The notes below the pieces were generated by a model. The model did no database searches. It was not told the DNA's origin and saw nothing but the letters and a program-made list of their open reading frames with translations. From NCBI GenBank assembly GCA_028284935.1, contig JANQQQ010000016.1, forward strand, positions 1 through 64,000: DNA of 64,000 bases, read 5' to 3'. This document shows positions 62,928 through 64,000 of the stretch, piece by piece. This stretch comes from Croceivirga sp. (GTDB lineage Bacteria; Bacteroidota; Bacteroidia; Flavobacteriales; Flavobacteriaceae). A program made the position numbers and the translations under genes. The first letter of the stretch is position 1. The number at the start of each line of letters is the position of its first letter.

Positions 62928-64000
62928 CAATTGATTTTGCCAATTTGAAAAAGGCCTATGCCGAACACGAGGAAGAATTTAAAAAAGCATCCTTGGAGAT
63001 AATGTCCTCAGCAAAATATATTTTGGGTTCGGAAACGGAAGAGTTTGAGGAAAATCTTGGAAATTTTGTTGGGAACAAATATGCTTTGGGATGCTCATCA
63101 GGAACCGATGCGCTAATTCTTTCAATGATGGCTATGGGACTCCGAAGCAGGGATGAAGTAATTACTTCTCCCTTTACCTTTATAGCAACTGCAGAAACCA
63201 TAGCCTGCTTGGGTTCTAAACCTGTTTTTGTTGATATTAATGAAGAGACATACAATATCGATCCCTCCAAGATTGAAGCTGCCATTACAGAAAATACAAA
63301 GGCCATAATGCCGGTTTCTTTATACGGGCAAATGGCTGATATGGACGAAATTAATACCATAGCAAAAAAATATGGATTGGCTGTAATTGAAGATGCTGCT
63401 CAAAGCTTTGGAGCCCTTTATAAGGGAAGGCGAAGCTGCAATACTTCAAATTTTGGATGCACCAGCTTTTTCCCCGCAAAGCCCTTAGGTTGTTTTGGAG
63501 ATGGTGGTGCGGTTTTTACTGATAATGAAGAAGACTACGAAAAACTTAAGGCGATGCGTGTTCATGGTCAGACACGCAGATATGTTCATAAATATATAGG
63601 AATGGGAGGCCGATTGGACAACCTACAAGCTACTATTTTGAACATCAAACTCAAGACCTATGAAAATGATATTTTGCGGCGTCAAAAAGTAGCAGAAAGC
63701 TACAACGAATTGATCTCAAACGACATTGTAAAACCCGTTGTAAAAGAAGGCAGAACTTCCGTTTGGGCGCAATATACTATTAGGGTTCCTGAAAGGGAAA
63801 ACATCCAAGCCCAATTGAAGGAGGTTGAAATTCCAACTGCAGTTCATTACCCCATCCCCATGCATTTGCAGGAGTGTTTTTCCTATTTGGGTTATAAAGA
63901 GGGCGATTTTCCTATTGCTGAAAAGTGTGCGAGTGAAGTAATGAGCCTACCCATGAATCCATATCTTGAAACTGAAGAACTAGAATACATAGCCAACCAT
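62924..64000 (+). CDS. DegT/DnrJ/EryC1 PLP aminotransferase (WbpE/WlbC-like), cut by window edge
   Basis: At least 359 residues are present; the end lies beyond 64000. PLP-site features are GCSSGTDALILSM, EDAAQSFGA (D157), and SFFPAKPLGCFGDGG with the Schiff-base Lys K186. The TSPFTFIATAETIACLG and MHLQECFSYLGY stretches suit sugar 3-aminotransferases such as WbpE. With the upstream acetyltransferase it would make a 2,3-diacetamido uronic acid precursor for surface polysaccharide. Confidence 0.9.
   Translation, partial: MTIDFANLKKAYAEHEEEFKKASLEIMSSAKYILGSETEEFEENLGNFVGNKYALGCSSGTDALILSMMAMGLRSRDEVITSPFTFIATAETIACLGSKPVFVDINEETYNIDPSKIEAAITENTKAIMPVSLYGQMADMDEINTIAKKYGLAVIEDAAQSFGALYKGRRSCNTSNFGCTSFFPAKPLGCFGDGGAVFTDNEEDYEKLKAMRVHGQTRRYVHKYIGMGGRLDNLQATILNIKLKTYENDILRRQKVAESYNELISNDIVKPVVKEGRTSVWAQYTIRVPERENIQAQLKEVEIPTAVHYPIPMHLQECFSYLGYKEGDFPIAEKCASEVMSLPMNPYLETEELEYIANH

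Overview
The window looks like a chromosomal segment from a marine-type member of the Flavobacteriaceae (Bacteroidota). The support is: PorP/SprF-type proteins and a gliding-motility-type C-terminal sorting domain; an OmpA protein with PorE-like domain order; genes called mainly from Bacteroidota (DUF4837- and DUF4175-type proteins, a GIN-domain protein); no Shine-Dalgarno pattern; and repeated Bacteroidota -7 boxes (TAnnTTTG, sometimes with TTTG about 18-20 nt upstream). Genus cannot be fixed from this sequence.

Layout. 1-17.5 kb: tRNA-Met, methylmalonyl-CoA epimerase, rbfA, a LolC/E-like permease, dusB, an outer-membrane barrel receptor, lepA, a Na+/H+ antiporter, an MBL hydrolase, an S8 lipoprotein protease, an M1 peptidase, rnpA, an S41 protease and an orphan cytosine-5 DNA methyltransferase. 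17.5-23.6 kb: a leftward rpiB-CDF-GNAT operon and rightward rnr/GIN/LysE genes diverge from a 569-bp AT-rich gene-free gap with a perfect DnaA box (candidate oriC); tRNA-Cys follows. 23.6-29.6 kb: folB and a leftward surface cluster of two PorP/SprF-like proteins (one with SPOR-like repeats) and an Ig-like type-B-sorted protein. 29.9-40.7 kb: glnS, an Omp85-like protein, an SPFH protein, a small lipoprotein, a BNR-propeller protein, a low-GC CPBP protease followed by an attC-like palindrome, and gltX. 40.8-48 kb: DUF4175-ybeY-mnmG, with a perfect 16-bp parS palindrome on each side of mnmG, then a lipoprotein and a methyltransferase. 48.2-57 kb: OmpH/Skp-like protein, DoxX, DNA polymerase III delta', pgk, MltD-type transglycosylase, DUF4837, PorE-like OmpA protein and tatA. 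57.2-64 kb: one rightward run of M23 peptidase, GH3 enzyme, a 562-aa unknown protein, a Wzz-like protein, a WbpD/WlbB-like acetyltransferase and a DegT-family aminotransferase cut by the window edge.

Most genes are housekeeping: translation and RNA maturation (rbfA, lepA, rnpA, rnr, dusB, glnS, gltX, ybeY, mnmG), replication (delta'), envelope biogenesis and type IX secretion. The most notable points are the twin parS sites, the candidate origin about 25 kb away, three probable leaderless transcripts, the integron-cassette-like CPBP unit beside gltX, and the unknown protein with a nucleosidase-like C-terminus next to GH3. No CRISPR array, prophage, transposase or complete defence system was seen.
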